From Pseudomonas hefeiensis (GTDB lineage: Bacteria > Pseudomonadota > Gammaproteobacteria > Pseudomonadales > Pseudomonadaceae): a stretch of DNA of 64,000 nucleotides. Each line of letters starts with the position of its first letter. The first letter of the stretch is position 1. A model generated the notes under the pieces. The model did not search any database. It had not been told where the DNA came from and saw only the letters and a list, made by a program, of their open reading frames with translations. The DNA is taken from the NCBI RefSeq assembly GCF_030687835.1, contig NZ_CP117449.1, positions 310,001 through 374,000 on the forward strand, given 5' to 3'. This document shows, piece after piece, positions 28,366-36,768 of the stretch. The position numbers and the translations under genes are program-made.

Positions 28366-29127
28366 TTACTGGGCGCCGTGTCCGGCTGAGAGGAACTTAC
28401 TGAGGAACTGTCGAGTGCGTTCCTCCTTGGGGGCTGCAAACAAGGCCTTGGCTTCGCCTTGTTCGACGATCACGCCTTTGTCGAAAAATACCACGCGGTT
28501 CGCCACGTCTCGGGCGAAGCCCATTTCGTGAGTCACGATGACCATGGTGCGTTTTTCTTCGGCCAGGCCGCGAATCGTCGCCAGCACCTCGCCCACCAGC
28601 TCCGGGTCCAGGGCCGAGGTCGGCTCGTCGAACAGAATCACTTCAGGCTCCATCGCCAGCGCCCGGGCAATCGCCACGCGTTGTTGCTGACCACCGGAAA
28701 GACGTCGTGGATAGGCGTCCTCCTTGCCCGCCAGACCGACCTTGGCCAGCAGCTTACGGCCCAAGGCTTCAGCGTCGGCACGTGGGATCTTCTTTACCAC
28801 CAGCGGGCCTTCGATGACGTTCTCCAGTGCAGTGCGATGGGGGAACAGATTGAAGTTCTGGAATACAAAGCCCACTTGTTGGCGCAAACGACGCACCAGG
28901 TTCTGCTGCTGGTTCAGCGGACGACTGCCATCGATTTCGATGTCGCCGACCTTGATCCGGCCACTGCTGGGTTCTTCGAGGAAGTTCAGGCAGCGCAGAA
29001 AGGTGGTCTTGCCCGAACCGCTGGGGCCGATGATCGCAACCACTTCGCCTTCTTTGATCTCCAGATCGATGCCGTTGAGCACCACCTGACCCTTGAACTG
29101 CTTTGTCAGTTTTTCCACGACAATCAT
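28366..29127 (-). CDS. tcyN: cystine/amino-acid ABC transporter, ATP-binding protein
   Basis: 253 residues. Walker A GPSGSGKTTFLRC, signature LSGGQQQRVAIARALAMEP, Walker B VILFDEPTSALDPE and the H-loop His in VIVTHEMGFA are all intact. The sequence is of the polar-amino-acid (PAAT) class, closest in feel to YecC/TcyN of the cystine system. It powers import through the permease encoded three bases upstream. Assignment to cystine rests on the operon and on the nearby D-cysteine desulfhydrase gene. Confidence 0.88.
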   Translation of the reverse strand: MIVVEKLTKQFKGQVVLNGIDLEIKEGEVVAIIGPSGSGKTTFLRCLNFLEEPSSGRIKVGDIEIDGSRPLNQQQNLVRRLRQQVGFVFQNFNLFPHRTALENVIEGPLVVKKIPRADAEALGRKLLAKVGLAGKEDAYPRRLSGGQQQRVAIARALAMEPEVILFDEPTSALDPELVGEVLATIRGLAEEKRTMVIVTHEMGFARDVANRVVFFDKGVIVEQGEAKALFAAPKEERTRQFLSKFLSAGHGAQ

Positions 29128-29130
29128 GGG

Positions 29131-29796
29131 TCAAGACTCCTGGTCATGCCGATTGACCCGGGCTTCCAGGACGTTCTGCAGGTGCGCCAGCACGCTGGCC
29201 AGAATCCAGTAGATCAGCGCGGCGGCAAGATACATGGTGAAGATTTCGAAAGTACGGGCGGTGATCAACTGCGCCTGACGGAACAGCTCCGGCACCTGGA
29301 TGGTCGCCGCCAGTGCGGTGTCCTTGACCAGGGAAATGAAGCTGTTGCCCAAAGGTGGCAAGGCCGTGCGTGCCGCCTGCGGCAGGATGGCCCGGCGCAG
29401 GGTCTGAGCGCGGGTCATGCCGATACTGGCTGCGGCTTCCCACTGGCCGCGCTCGATGGAGCTGATGGCGGCCCGCAGGATTTCACACGCATAGGCAGCC
29501 ATGTTCAGCGAGAAGCCGATCAGCGCCGCCGGTAATGGATCCAGCTCGATGCCCAGTTGGGGTAACCCGTAATAGATCACGAACAACTGCACCAGCAGCG
29601 GCGTGCCGCGAAAAAACGACACGTAGATGCGAGCGATCCAGCTCACCAGTTTGAAGCGCGACAGGCGCATCAACGCCAGGCCGAAGCCCAGCAGCAAGCC
29701 GAAGAACATGCCGCCCAAACTGAGGATGACCGTGTAATACGCGCCCTTGAGCAAGAAGGGCGCGGAGTCCAGCGCGAGTTGAAAAGCCTCTTCCAT
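29131..29796 (-). CDS. tcyL: cystine/amino-acid ABC transporter permease
   Basis: 221 residues with about five membrane helices, a HisM-type permease. The N-terminal signature for PAAT permeases, GAYYTVILSLGGMFFGLLLG, and the EAA loop EAAASIGMTRAQTLRRAILP are present. Its ATG overlaps the binding-protein stop by one base (TAATG), so translation is coupled. It probably works as a homodimer with two copies of the ATPase. Confidence 0.88.
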   Translation of the reverse strand: MEEAFQLALDSAPFLLKGAYYTVILSLGGMFFGLLLGFGLALMRLSRFKLVSWIARIYVSFFRGTPLLVQLFVIYYGLPQLGIELDPLPAALIGFSLNMAAYACEILRAAISSIERGQWEAAASIGMTRAQTLRRAILPQAARTALPPLGNSFISLVKDTALAATIQVPELFRQAQLITARTFEIFTMYLAAALIYWILASVLAHLQNVLEARVNRHDQES

Positions 29797-30590
29797 TATT
29801 GGGTGACGTCAGCGTTGAAGTACTTCTGCGAAATTTTCGCCAGGGTGCCGTCGGCCCGCAGTTTATCGATGGCCTTGTTGATTGCGTCCAGCAGCTCAGG
29901 CTCGCCTTTGCGCAGGGCGATACCGGCTTCCTGGCGGGAGAACGGTTCGCCGGCCACAGCGGTGTCCTTGGCCTTGGCGGTCAGCTCCAACGCCGCCAGG
30001 CGGTCCACCAGAATGGCGTCGATACGGCCCACACGCAGGTCCTGGTATTTGGTCGGATCATCGTCATAAGTGCGGATGATGGCCTTGGGCTGATTTTCCT
30101 TGAGCCATTGCTCATAGTTGGTGCCCAGGCCAACGCCGACCTTCTTGCCGGCCAGGTCATCGGCGGTCTTGATGGCGTCTTTGTTCTTGGTCAGAACCAG
30201 CGCCTGGATACCGGAAACGGTGTAGGGCTGGGAGAAGTCGTACTTCTTCTTGCGCTCCTCGGAGATGGTGACCTGGTTGATCACTGCATCCAGGCGCTTG
30301 GATTCCAGCGCTGCGAGAATGCCGTCCCATTTGGTCGGTTGCAGTTTGACCTTCACGCCCAGCTCCTTGGCCAGGGCTTCGGAAAACTCCACTTCGAAAC
30401 CGGCCAGCTTGCCGTCGGCGTCAACGAAACTGAACGGTGGATAAGTGCCTTCCAGACCGACGTTGATCACGCCCGCGTCCTTGATCTTTTGCAGTTGCTC
30501 ACCGGCAACTGCCTGCCCCAGCAGACCGGAGCTCAGTGCCAGGCCCAGCGAACCCACCAACAGGTTGCGACGTAATGCGGAAAAATTCAT
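29796..30590 (-). CDS. tcyJ: cystine-binding periplasmic protein
   Basis: 264 residues with an Arg-containing signal peptide ending near GQAVAGEQ. SBP_bac_3 fold: INVGLEGTYPPFSFVDADGK, GFEVEFSEALAKELGVKVKL, and the DDLAGKKVGVGLGTNYEQWL hinge and lobe 2. The full second lobe contrasts with the short homologue at 25667. Similar to FliY/TcyJ, which binds L-cystine and related sulfur amino acids. First gene of the tcyJ-L-N operon; in enterics the same three genes adjoin dcyD. Confidence 0.87.
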   Translation of the reverse strand: MNFSALRRNLLVGSLGLALSSGLLGQAVAGEQLQKIKDAGVINVGLEGTYPPFSFVDADGKLAGFEVEFSEALAKELGVKVKLQPTKWDGILAALESKRLDAVINQVTISEERKKKYDFSQPYTVSGIQALVLTKNKDAIKTADDLAGKKVGVGLGTNYEQWLKENQPKAIIRTYDDDPTKYQDLRVGRIDAILVDRLAALELTAKAKDTAVAGEPFSRQEAGIALRKGEPELLDAINKAIDKLRADGTLAKISQKYFNADVTQ

Positions 30591-30895
30591 GACAAGCCCC
30601 TGTGTTTTTTTATGGAGACGTTATTTCGAATGTAGAGAAGGCGTAGCCGCGATTAAAAAAAGATTGCCACATCCTGCCTCAAAGCAACCTGTGCGTCTCG
30701 TGGCAAATGCGCCGGTGGCGAGACTATAAGGCGGCTTTTATAGATTGGAAAATAATATTAAATCTTACAAGTATTCGAATTTTGAATGTTCCCCTGTGGA
30801 AGCGAGCCTGCTCGCGATAGCGGCGTGTCAGTCCAATCAATGCTGGCGGATCCAGCGCAATCGCGAGCAGGCTCGCTCCCACATTTAGAACTTCA
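30591..30895. other. upstream region of the cystine operon
   Basis: 305 bases. The part nearest tcyJ (30600-30780) is AT-rich with an A-tract at 30654-30662 and would hold the promoter; I cannot define -35/-10 boxes with confidence, nor a CysB site. The left end toward dcyD holds the REP pair listed separately. No gene seen. Confidence 0.6.
30794..30884. repeat. REP pair upstream of the cystine operon
   Basis: Inverted units CTGTGGAAGCGAGCCTGCTC (30794-30820) and AATCGCGAGCAGGCTCGCTC (30859-30884). It lies between two genes on the same strand (dcyD, then tcyJ) rather than between convergent genes, and may separate their transcripts. Confidence 0.9.
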
Positions 30896-31894
30896 CTAAG
30901 CCTGGAACGCCGCGTTATACGCAAACAACGCTGGCGCGCCGCCCGTGTGCAGGAAGATGATCGGGCCGTCGTCGAAGCGGTCGCGGCCCATACCATCGAG
31001 CAGGCCGGCCATCGCCTTGCCGGTATAGACCGGATCCAGCAGCAGACCCTCCAGGCCTGCCAGCAGTTTGACTGCCGCCAGCGTACCGGCATTGGGCTCG
31101 CCGTAACGGGGGGCGAAATATTCGTCCCACAGGTTCACCTTGAAGGCTTCTGGAAGGGGTACATCAAGCAGTTGGGAGGTCCGTTCGGCCAAGCCCTGGA
31201 CCTTGGGGCGCTGGTCTTCTTCGCTGCGTGACACCGTTATGCCAATCACCGGAAGTTGCGGCAGCGTTTCACTGAGCGCCAGCGTCAGGCCACTGTGAGT
31301 CCCGGCGCTGCCGGAGGCTAGCACCACGGCGGCGAAATTCAGACCGGTGTCCTTGATTTGCTCAGCCAGTTCCAGACCAGCACGCACATACCCCAACGCG
31401 CCCAGAGCGTTCGACCCGCCAATTGGTACCAGATACGGCTTCTTCCCATTGCTGCGCAGGCGCTCGGCGAGGGCTTGCAACTGCTCGTCGGCGTTGTCCA
31501 GGTTTTCTACCAATTCGACCTTGGCGTCGAACAACTCCAGCAGCAGCCGGTTGCCGTTGCTCAGGTAGTTGCTGTCGTCGGTGCCGATGGGGTTTTCCAG
31601 CAGGGCCACACAACCCAGGCCCAGCTTGGCCGCCAGTGCAGCAGTCTGGCGCACATGGTTGGACTGGATCGCACCGGCGGTGATGAGGGTGTCTGCGCCT
31701 TGCGCCAGGGCGTCGGCAGCCAGGTATTCGAGCTTGCGCAGCTTGTTGCCGCCCAAGGCCAGCGGGGTCAGGTCGTCGCGCTTGATATAGATGTCGCGAC
31801 CGAGCCAGGTGGAAAGACGGTCGAGTTTTTCCAGGGGGGTTGGATGGCCGAGCAGGTCGAGACGGTTAAAGCGCGCCAGCTGTTGTTTGATCAT
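30896..31894 (-). CDS. dcyD: D-cysteine desulfhydrase
   Basis: 332 residues from the ATG at 31894 ([20 protein letters not shown]); the much longer frame from 32146 would run through a REP pair and is rejected. PLP-dependent ACC-deaminase family: Schiff-base lysine in [12 protein letters not shown] (Lys51), [18 protein letters not shown], and the C-terminal [14 protein letters not shown] and [13 protein letters not shown]. It breaks D-cysteine into pyruvate, sulfide and ammonia. Next to a cystine importer, so a role in using or detoxifying cyst(e)ine enantiomers is likely. An ACC deaminase activity is less likely given the context. Confidence 0.9.
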   Translation of the reverse strand: MIKQQLARFNRLDLLGHPTPLEKLDRLSTWLGRDIYIKRDDLTPLALGGNKLRKLEYLAADALAQGADTLITAGAIQSNHVRQTAALAAKLGLGCVALLENPIGTDDSNYLSNGNRLLLELFDAKVELVENLDNADEQLQALAERLRSNGKKPYLVPIGGSNALGALGYVRAGLELAEQIKDTGLNFAAVVLASGSAGTHSGLTLALSETLPQLPVIGITVSRSEEDQRPKVQGLAERTSQLLDVPLPEAFKVNLWDEYFAPRYGEPNAGTLAAVKLLAGLEGLLLDPVYTGKAMAGLLDGMGRDRFDDGPIIFLHTGGAPALFAYNAAFQA

Positions 31895-32010
31895 GGGGCC
31901 GTACTGGTTGTAGGAAATCCATGGACTATAGGCACGCTGATATTGATGGGCAACCGCCAATCGTTTGCCGGGGCGTAAATGGGGGACGCATGAGAGGTGA
32001 GCACCGAAAA

Positions 32011-32104
32011 CCTGTGGGAGCAAGCCTGCTCGCGATGGCGGTGGTTCAGTTGGTACATCTATTCGCTGACACACCGCCATCGTGAGCAGGCTAGCTCCCA
32101 CAGG
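32011..32104. repeat. REP pair with extended arms, dcyD/betT
   Basis: Inverted arms of about 33 bases, CCTGTGGGAGCAAGCCTGCT...GCGGTG (32011-32043) and its near complement (32072-32104, with GTGAGC and TAGC substitutions), about 28 bases apart. The arms extend beyond the standard unit by GGCGGTG/CACCGCC. It lies between divergent genes. Confidence 0.9.
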
Positions 32105-32216
32105 GGGCTGTTGAACACTGAACGAATGCTCTCCAGGCAACGTCATACCCTCCCGTAGGCTAGCGTAGGAAGCATGCCGCCCAGCCCCGGGATTAGTCCT
32201 TAGCTACCTATTTATG

Positions 32217-32244
32217 TTTAACTTGAACGTTCATTCAAGTTAAA
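32217..32244. promoter_or_regulatory. 28-base palindrome, probable BetI operator upstream of betT
   Basis: Perfect 11-base arms TTTAACTTGAA and TTCAAGTTAAA around CGTTCA; the left part also contains the self-complementary TGAACGTTCA. The sequence resembles the TTGAACGTTCA-type sites bound by BetI, the choline-responsive TetR-family repressor. It is 93 bases before the betT start. No betI gene is in the window, so the regulator would be encoded elsewhere. Confidence 0.65.
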
Positions 32245-32336
32245 CCGTCGGTTTGCTGCCCGCTCACAACAGGAGGCTTGCCTTTGCCGAGTCCGTTTTC
32301 GATTTTCACGATTTCGCTTTCCGGGGGCCATCGCTC

Positions 32337-34337
32337 ATGAGTGCCACGTCCCTTCCACCCAGCGGCCTGGTCCGTATGAATCCGCCGGTTTTTTACTTTG
32401 CAGCGACCTTCATTCTGCTGTTCGGCCTGGTGGTCATCGCCGTGCCGGAGCGGGCCGGTGCCTGGCTGCTGGCGGCGCAGAACTGGGCGGCCAATACGGT
32501 CGGCTGGTATTACATGTTGGCGATGACTCTGTATCTGGTCTTCGTGGTGGTCACCGCCTTGTCCGGCTACGGCAAGATCAAGCTCGGTGCTGACCACGAC
32601 GAGCCCGAATTCAGTTACCTGTCCTGGGCCGGCATGCTGTTCGCTGCCGGTATCAGCATCACGCTGTTTTTTTTCTGTGTCTCCGAACCGCTGACCCATC
32701 TGGTGCAGCCACCGCAAGGCGAGGCCGGTACCGCGGATGCCGCGCGCCAGGCCATGCAGATCCTGTTTCTGCACTGGGGCCTGCACGGCTGGGGCGTGTT
32801 TGCTTTCGTCGGCATGGCCTTGGCGTACTTTGCCTACCGGCACAATTTGCCGTTGGCCCTGCGTTCAGCGCTGTACCCATTGATCGGCAAACGTATCAAT
32901 GGCCCCATCGGCTACGCGGTGGACGGCTTTGGCATCATCGCGACCGTGTTCGGCCTCGGCGCGGACATGGGGTTTGGGGTGCTGCACCTCAATTCCGGGC
33001 TCGATTACCTGTTCGGCATCGCCCACACCCAATGGATTCAGGTCGGCCTGATCGTGCTGATGATGGGCGCGGCAATCATTGTGGCGGTGGCCGGCGTCGA
33101 CAAAGGCGTGCGGGTCATGTCCGACATCAACATGCTGCTGGCCTGCGCGTTGTTGCTGTTCGTGCTGTTTGCCGGACCTACCCAGCATTTGCTCAACACG
33201 TTGATCCAGAACATCGGCGATTATCTCGGCGCACTGCCGATGAAGAGTTTTGACGTGTATGCCTACAACGAGCCCAGCGACTGGCTGGGCGGCTGGACGG
33301 TGTTCTACTGGGCCTGGTGGATCGCGTGGTCGCCGTTCGTGGGGCTGTTCATTGCGCGGATTTCTCGCGGGCGCACCATCCGCGAGTTCGTGTTTGGCGT
33401 GCTGCTGATTCCCCTGGGTTTCACCCTGGCGTGGATGTCGATCTTCGGTAACAGCGCCATCGACCAGGTGCTGAACCACGGCATGAGTGCCCTGGGTATG
33501 TCGGCCCTGGAAAACCCGTCGATGAGCCTTTATTTGCTGCTGGAAACCTATCCATGGAGCAAGACCGTCATCGCGGTGACTGTGTTTATCAGTTTCGTGT
33601 TCTTCGTCACGTCAGCCGACTCCGGCACGGTGGTGCTTTCGACGTTGTCGGCCAAGGGCGGCAACCCCGATGAAGACGGACCCAAGTGGCTGCGGGTGTT
33701 CTGGGGGGCAATGACGGCCCTGGTGACCAGTGCATTGCTGTTCTCCGGCAGCATCGATGCCTTGAAGTCGGCAGTGGTGCTGACTTCCTTGCCGTTCTCG
33801 CTGATTTTGCTGCTGATGATGTGGGGCCTGCACAAGGCGTTTTACCTCGAGTCCCAGAAGCAGATCGCGCAGTTGCATTCGCTGGCGCCGGTGTCGGCTT
33901 CTCGACGGGGTACGGGCGGCTGGCGACAGCGCTTGAGTCAGGCGGTGCATTTCCCGTCCCGCGATGAGGTCTACCGTTTTCTCGACACCACGGTGCGCCC
34001 GGCCATTGAAGAGGTGAAAGCGGTGTTCGCCGAGAAAGGCCTGACAGTGGTGACCCAACCAGACCCGGCCAACGACAGCGTCAGCCTGGAGATCGGCCAC
34101 GGCGAGCAGCATCCGTTCATCTACCAGGTGCAGATGCGCGGCTACTTCACACCGTCCTTCGCCCGCGGCGGCATGGGCTCCAAGGAGCTCAACAACCGCC
34201 GTTACTACCGCGCCGAAGTGCACTTGAGCGAAGGTAGCCAGGACTACGATCTGGTGGGCTACACCAAGGAACAGATCATCAACGACATCCTCGACCAGTA
34301 CGAGCGGCACATGCAGTTCCTGCACCTGGTGCGCTGA
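32337..34337 (+). CDS. betT: BCCT-family choline/betaine transporter
   Basis: 666 residues from the ATG at 32337 (MSATSLPPSGLVRMNPPVFY); a start at 32253 would add 28 residues rich in aromatics with no RBS, and an internal Met14 is also possible. Twelve membrane helices with the BCCT signature GGWTVFYWAWWIAWSPFVGL, and FISRGRTIREFVFG-like RISRGRTIREFVFG. A ~140-residue soluble C-terminal domain (from about 530) is the osmosensory tail of BetT-type carriers. It imports choline with sodium or protons. A convergent SDR gene starts 12 bases after its stop, with no terminator between. Confidence 0.9.
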   Translation: MSATSLPPSGLVRMNPPVFYFAATFILLFGLVVIAVPERAGAWLLAAQNWAANTVGWYYMLAMTLYLVFVVVTALSGYGKIKLGADHDEPEFSYLSWAGMLFAAGISITLFFFCVSEPLTHLVQPPQGEAGTADAARQAMQILFLHWGLHGWGVFAFVGMALAYFAYRHNLPLALRSALYPLIGKRINGPIGYAVDGFGIIATVFGLGADMGFGVLHLNSGLDYLFGIAHTQWIQVGLIVLMMGAAIIVAVAGVDKGVRVMSDINMLLACALLLFVLFAGPTQHLLNTLIQNIGDYLGALPMKSFDVYAYNEPSDWLGGWTVFYWAWWIAWSPFVGLFIARISRGRTIREFVFGVLLIPLGFTLAWMSIFGNSAIDQVLNHGMSALGMSALENPSMSLYLLLETYPWSKTVIAVTVFISFVFFVTSADSGTVVLSTLSAKGGNPDEDGPKWLRVFWGAMTALVTSALLFSGSIDALKSAVVLTSLPFSLILLLMMWGLHKAFYLESQKQIAQLHSLAPVSASRRGTGGWRQRLSQAVHFPSRDEVYRFLDTTVRPAIEEVKAVFAEKGLTVVTQPDPANDSVSLEIGHGEQHPFIYQVQMRGYFTPSFARGGMGSKELNNRRYYRAEVHLSEGSQDYDLVGYTKEQIINDILDQYERHMQFLHLVR

Positions 34338-34349
34338 GTGGGCTGAACC

Positions 34350-35090
34350 TCAGACCAGGCCGCCGTTGGCTCGCAGGATTTGCCCGTTCACCCAGCCGGC
34401 GGCCGGGCTGACCAGGAAAGAAATGATGCTGGCGATGTCCTCCGGCTGACCGAGGCGTTCCAGGGGCGGCATTTTGGCGAAGTTCTGGATCTGTTCTTCG
34501 CTTTTGCCATGCAGGAACAGTTCGGTCGCGACCGGGCCGGGCGCCACGGCGTTGACCGTGATCTGGCGGCCGCGCAGTTCCTTGGCGAACACTTGTGTCA
34601 GCGATTCGACGGCGGCCTTGCTGGCGATGTACACCGAATAGCCGGGCAGGTTCAGGCCAACGGTGCTGCTGGAAAAATTCACGATCCGGCCACCGTCGTT
34701 CAAACGAGTTGCGGCTTCGCGCAGGGTGTTGAAGGTGCCGCGGGTGTTGATGGCGAATGTCTGGTCGAACAGCTCGTCACTGTGCTGGGCCAAGGGCATC
34801 ACTTGCAGGGTACCAGCGTTATTGATCAGCACATCGACTTTGCCCAGGTGCGCTTCGGTCTCATCGAACATCCGGCAGACATCGACGGCAGAGGACACAT
34901 CCGCCTTGATTGCTATGGCTTGGTGGCCGGCCTGGCGCAATTGCACCACCAGTTTCGAGGCTTCGGCGGCGCTGTTGGCGTAGTTGATGACGACGGCAAA
35001 ACCATCGAGGGCCAATTGCTTGGCGATTTCGGCACCGATGCCGCGGGAGGCGCCGGTTACGATGGCAACTTTGGAGGATTGAGGGGGCAT
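34350..35090 (-). CDS. SDR-family oxidoreductase
   Basis: 246 residues, classical short-chain dehydrogenase. The cofactor loop TGASRGIG is at residues 12-19, NNAG at 90-93, the catalytic Ser near 141 (NFSSSTVG), and Tyr154-x3-Lys158 in YSVYIASKAA. The acidic/basic pattern after the second strand (NYANS) favours NADPH. Close to FabG-like reductases, but the substrate is unknown. It stands alone, convergent with betT. Confidence 0.85.
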   Translation of the reverse strand: MPPQSSKVAIVTGASRGIGAEIAKQLALDGFAVVINYANSAAEASKLVVQLRQAGHQAIAIKADVSSAVDVCRMFDETEAHLGKVDVLINNAGTLQVMPLAQHSDELFDQTFAINTRGTFNTLREAATRLNDGGRIVNFSSSTVGLNLPGYSVYIASKAAVESLTQVFAKELRGRQITVNAVAPGPVATELFLHGKSEEQIQNFAKMPPLERLGQPEDIASIISFLVSPAAGWVNGQILRANGGLV

Positions 35091-35333
35091 GGCAGGGGTC
35101 CTTTTGAAGTGGATGAAGCCAGATTCACATGTTTATCCTCGGCGATAAATGTCCGACGGTTGCCTTGACTGTTCAATAGTTGATAACAATAGCCGCGCTG
35201 GACGACTCCTCGTTGATTGGCCGACGCATTGCCAATCTGCGGCAGATCACCTGCGTCGACAAGCCCGCGTCCACACCTGATATGCGAACTTTCGGCCTGA
35301 CGGAGGCGTCTGTGAGGTGTTAGCTTGCGCCTA
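35091..35333. other. gap upstream of the palindromic element
   Basis: Probable SDR promoter region near 35100-35200, including the AT-rich CAATAGTTGATAACAATAG segment around 35175. No gene or terminator recognised. The 158-base palindrome that follows is listed separately and brings the gene-free stretch to 433 bases. Confidence 0.5.
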
Positions 35334-35491
35334 GTGGCCTGTGTGGTTAGTTCGTTAGTTCAAGTTCGGATGCCAGAAGTCCATAGCCAAGGCGCTGTGA
35401 CGAGTCATAGCCCGCTATGGCGAGGAACAGCAACGCAGGATATGGGCTTCTGGCGCCGAACTTGACTAACAGAACTAACCACACAGGCCAC
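35334..35491. mobile_element. 158-base near-perfect palindrome, MITE-like or REP-like element
   Basis: The ends are GTGGCCTGTGTGGTTAGTTC and its exact complement. Pairing continues inward through CAAGTTCGG and CCAGAAG, then through a looser centre (GCGCTGTGACGAGTCATAGC against GCTATGGCGAGGAACAGCAA), so the whole unit folds as one hairpin with arms of over 70 bases. No coding capacity. It ends 32 bases before mgrA, so it lies in that gene's leader or promoter. Single copy in this window. A non-autonomous mobile element is one reading; a target duplication is not obvious. Confidence 0.7.
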
Positions 35492-35523
35492 CAGCATCCG
35501 CCACCCGAACAGAGAGTCTTTCG

Positions 35524-36561
35524 ATGACCTACACCGCTGCCGAGAACCGCTACGAGTCCATTCCTTATCGCCGTGTCGGCCGCAGTGGGCTGGTGCTGCC
35601 GGCGCTGTCGCTGGGGTTGTGGCACAACTTCGGCGACAGCACGCCGATCGACACGCAGCGTTCCCTGCTGCGTACGGCGTTTGACCTGGGTATCAATCAC
35701 TTTGACCTGGCAAACAACTATGGCCCGCCCTACGGCAGCGCCGAGATCAATTTTGGCCGCTTGCTGCGCGAAGACTTCAAGCAGTACCGCGATGAGTTGA
35801 TCATCTCCAGCAAGGCCGGTTGGGACATGTGGCCGGGTCCTTACGGCCAGGGTGGTGGTTCGCGCAAGTACGTGTTGGCCAGCCTGGACCAGAGCCTGCA
35901 ACGCCTGGGCCTGGACTATGTGGATATCTTCTATTCCCACCGCTTCGACCCCGATACCCCGCTGGAAGAAACCGCCAGCGCGCTGGCCACGGCGGTGCAG
36001 CAGGGCAAGGCGTTGTACATTGGCATCTCTTCGTATTCCGGTGTGAAGACCCGGGAAATGGCTACGCTGCTCAAGGAGTGGAAAGTCCCACTGCTGATCC
36101 ACCAACCGGCCTACAACCTGCTCAATCGCTGGGTGGAGAAGGACCTGCTGGACGCCACCGATGAACTGGGCGCGGGTGTGATTGCCTTTACGCCGCTGGC
36201 CCAGGGCCTGCTGACCGACAAGTACCTCAAGGGCATTCCGGTCGATGCACGGGTCAATCGCCCGGGTGGTGGTTCGTTGCAGGCTTCGCACCTGTCGCAG
36301 GAGAACATCGCCCATGTGCGTGCCCTCAATGAAATTGCCCAGCGTCGCGGCCAGAGCCTGGCGCAAATGGCCCTGGCCTGGACCCTGCGCGATCCACGGG
36401 TAACCTCCGCCCTGATCGGCGCCAGCCGGCCGGAGCAGATTATCGAGAACGTCGGGGCGTTGAAGAACCTGAGTTTCAGCGCTGAAGAACTGGCGCAGAT
36501 CGATCGGTTTGCCCAAGAGGGCGGGATCAATCTGTGGGAGAAGCCTTCGTCGGCTGAATAA
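35524..36561 (+). CDS. mgrA: aldo/keto reductase, L-glyceraldehyde 3-phosphate reductase type
   Basis: 345 residues, AKR14 (YghZ/MgrA) family. The barrel carries the catalytic tetrad Asp/Tyr in HFDLANNYGPPYGSAE, Lys in ISSKAGWDMWPGPYG, and His in IFYSHRFDPDTPLEE; NADPH-binding residues lie in LIGASRPEQIIENVGA. Such enzymes reduce L-glyceraldehyde 3-phosphate and methylglyoxal-type aldehydes. The protein is 345 residues as in E. coli YghZ (346). The RBS is weak. Confidence 0.9.
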   Translation: MTYTAAENRYESIPYRRVGRSGLVLPALSLGLWHNFGDSTPIDTQRSLLRTAFDLGINHFDLANNYGPPYGSAEINFGRLLREDFKQYRDELIISSKAGWDMWPGPYGQGGGSRKYVLASLDQSLQRLGLDYVDIFYSHRFDPDTPLEETASALATAVQQGKALYIGISSYSGVKTREMATLLKEWKVPLLIHQPAYNLLNRWVEKDLLDATDELGAGVIAFTPLAQGLLTDKYLKGIPVDARVNRPGGGSLQASHLSQENIAHVRALNEIAQRRGQSLAQMALAWTLRDPRVTSALIGASRPEQIIENVGALKNLSFSAEELAQIDRFAQEGGINLWEKPSSAE

Positions 36562-36594
36562 CTCCTCTGCACGTCTAGAGAGCAACACAGTTCC

Positions 36595-36728
36595 CTGTGG
36601 CGAGGGGATTTATCCCCGCTGGGCTGCGAAGCAGCCCCAAACCTGAGCATGCGGCGCATCAGGTGGAATCAAGTTGGCTGCTTTAGGGCTGCTGCGCAAC
36701 CCAGCGGGGATAAATCCCCTCGCCACAA
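36595..36728. repeat. Long inverted repeat (GGGGATTTATCCCC family), copy 3
   Basis: Outer arms CTGTGGCGAGGGGATTTATC and complement, inner GCTGGGCTGCGAAGCAGCCC and GGGCTGCTGCGCAACCCAGC, with a ~50-base centre. It lies between convergent mgrA and gshA. Confidence 0.9.
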
Positions 36729-36768
36729 AGTCATTCCCATGTGCGACATGGGAATGATTCATGAGCGC

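Larger units (their letters stand above)
31895..32336. other. dcyD/betT divergent region
   Basis: 442 bases holding a REP pair (32011-32104) and a 28-base palindrome (32217-32244), both listed separately. The remainder should hold two promoters that I cannot place exactly. Confidence 0.6.

Noticed and set aside
28247..28531. 94-codon open frame after a TATAAT box
   Set aside because: It runs antisense into the ABC ATPase gene, has GAGG only one base before its ATG, and shows no protein-like pattern.
31895..32146. 84-residue N-terminal extension of dcyD
   Set aside because: It would translate across a REP pair; the family starts at the Met at 31894.
35334..35491. Rho-independent terminator
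   Set aside because: Arms are far too long, there is no T run, and it lies upstream of a gene start.
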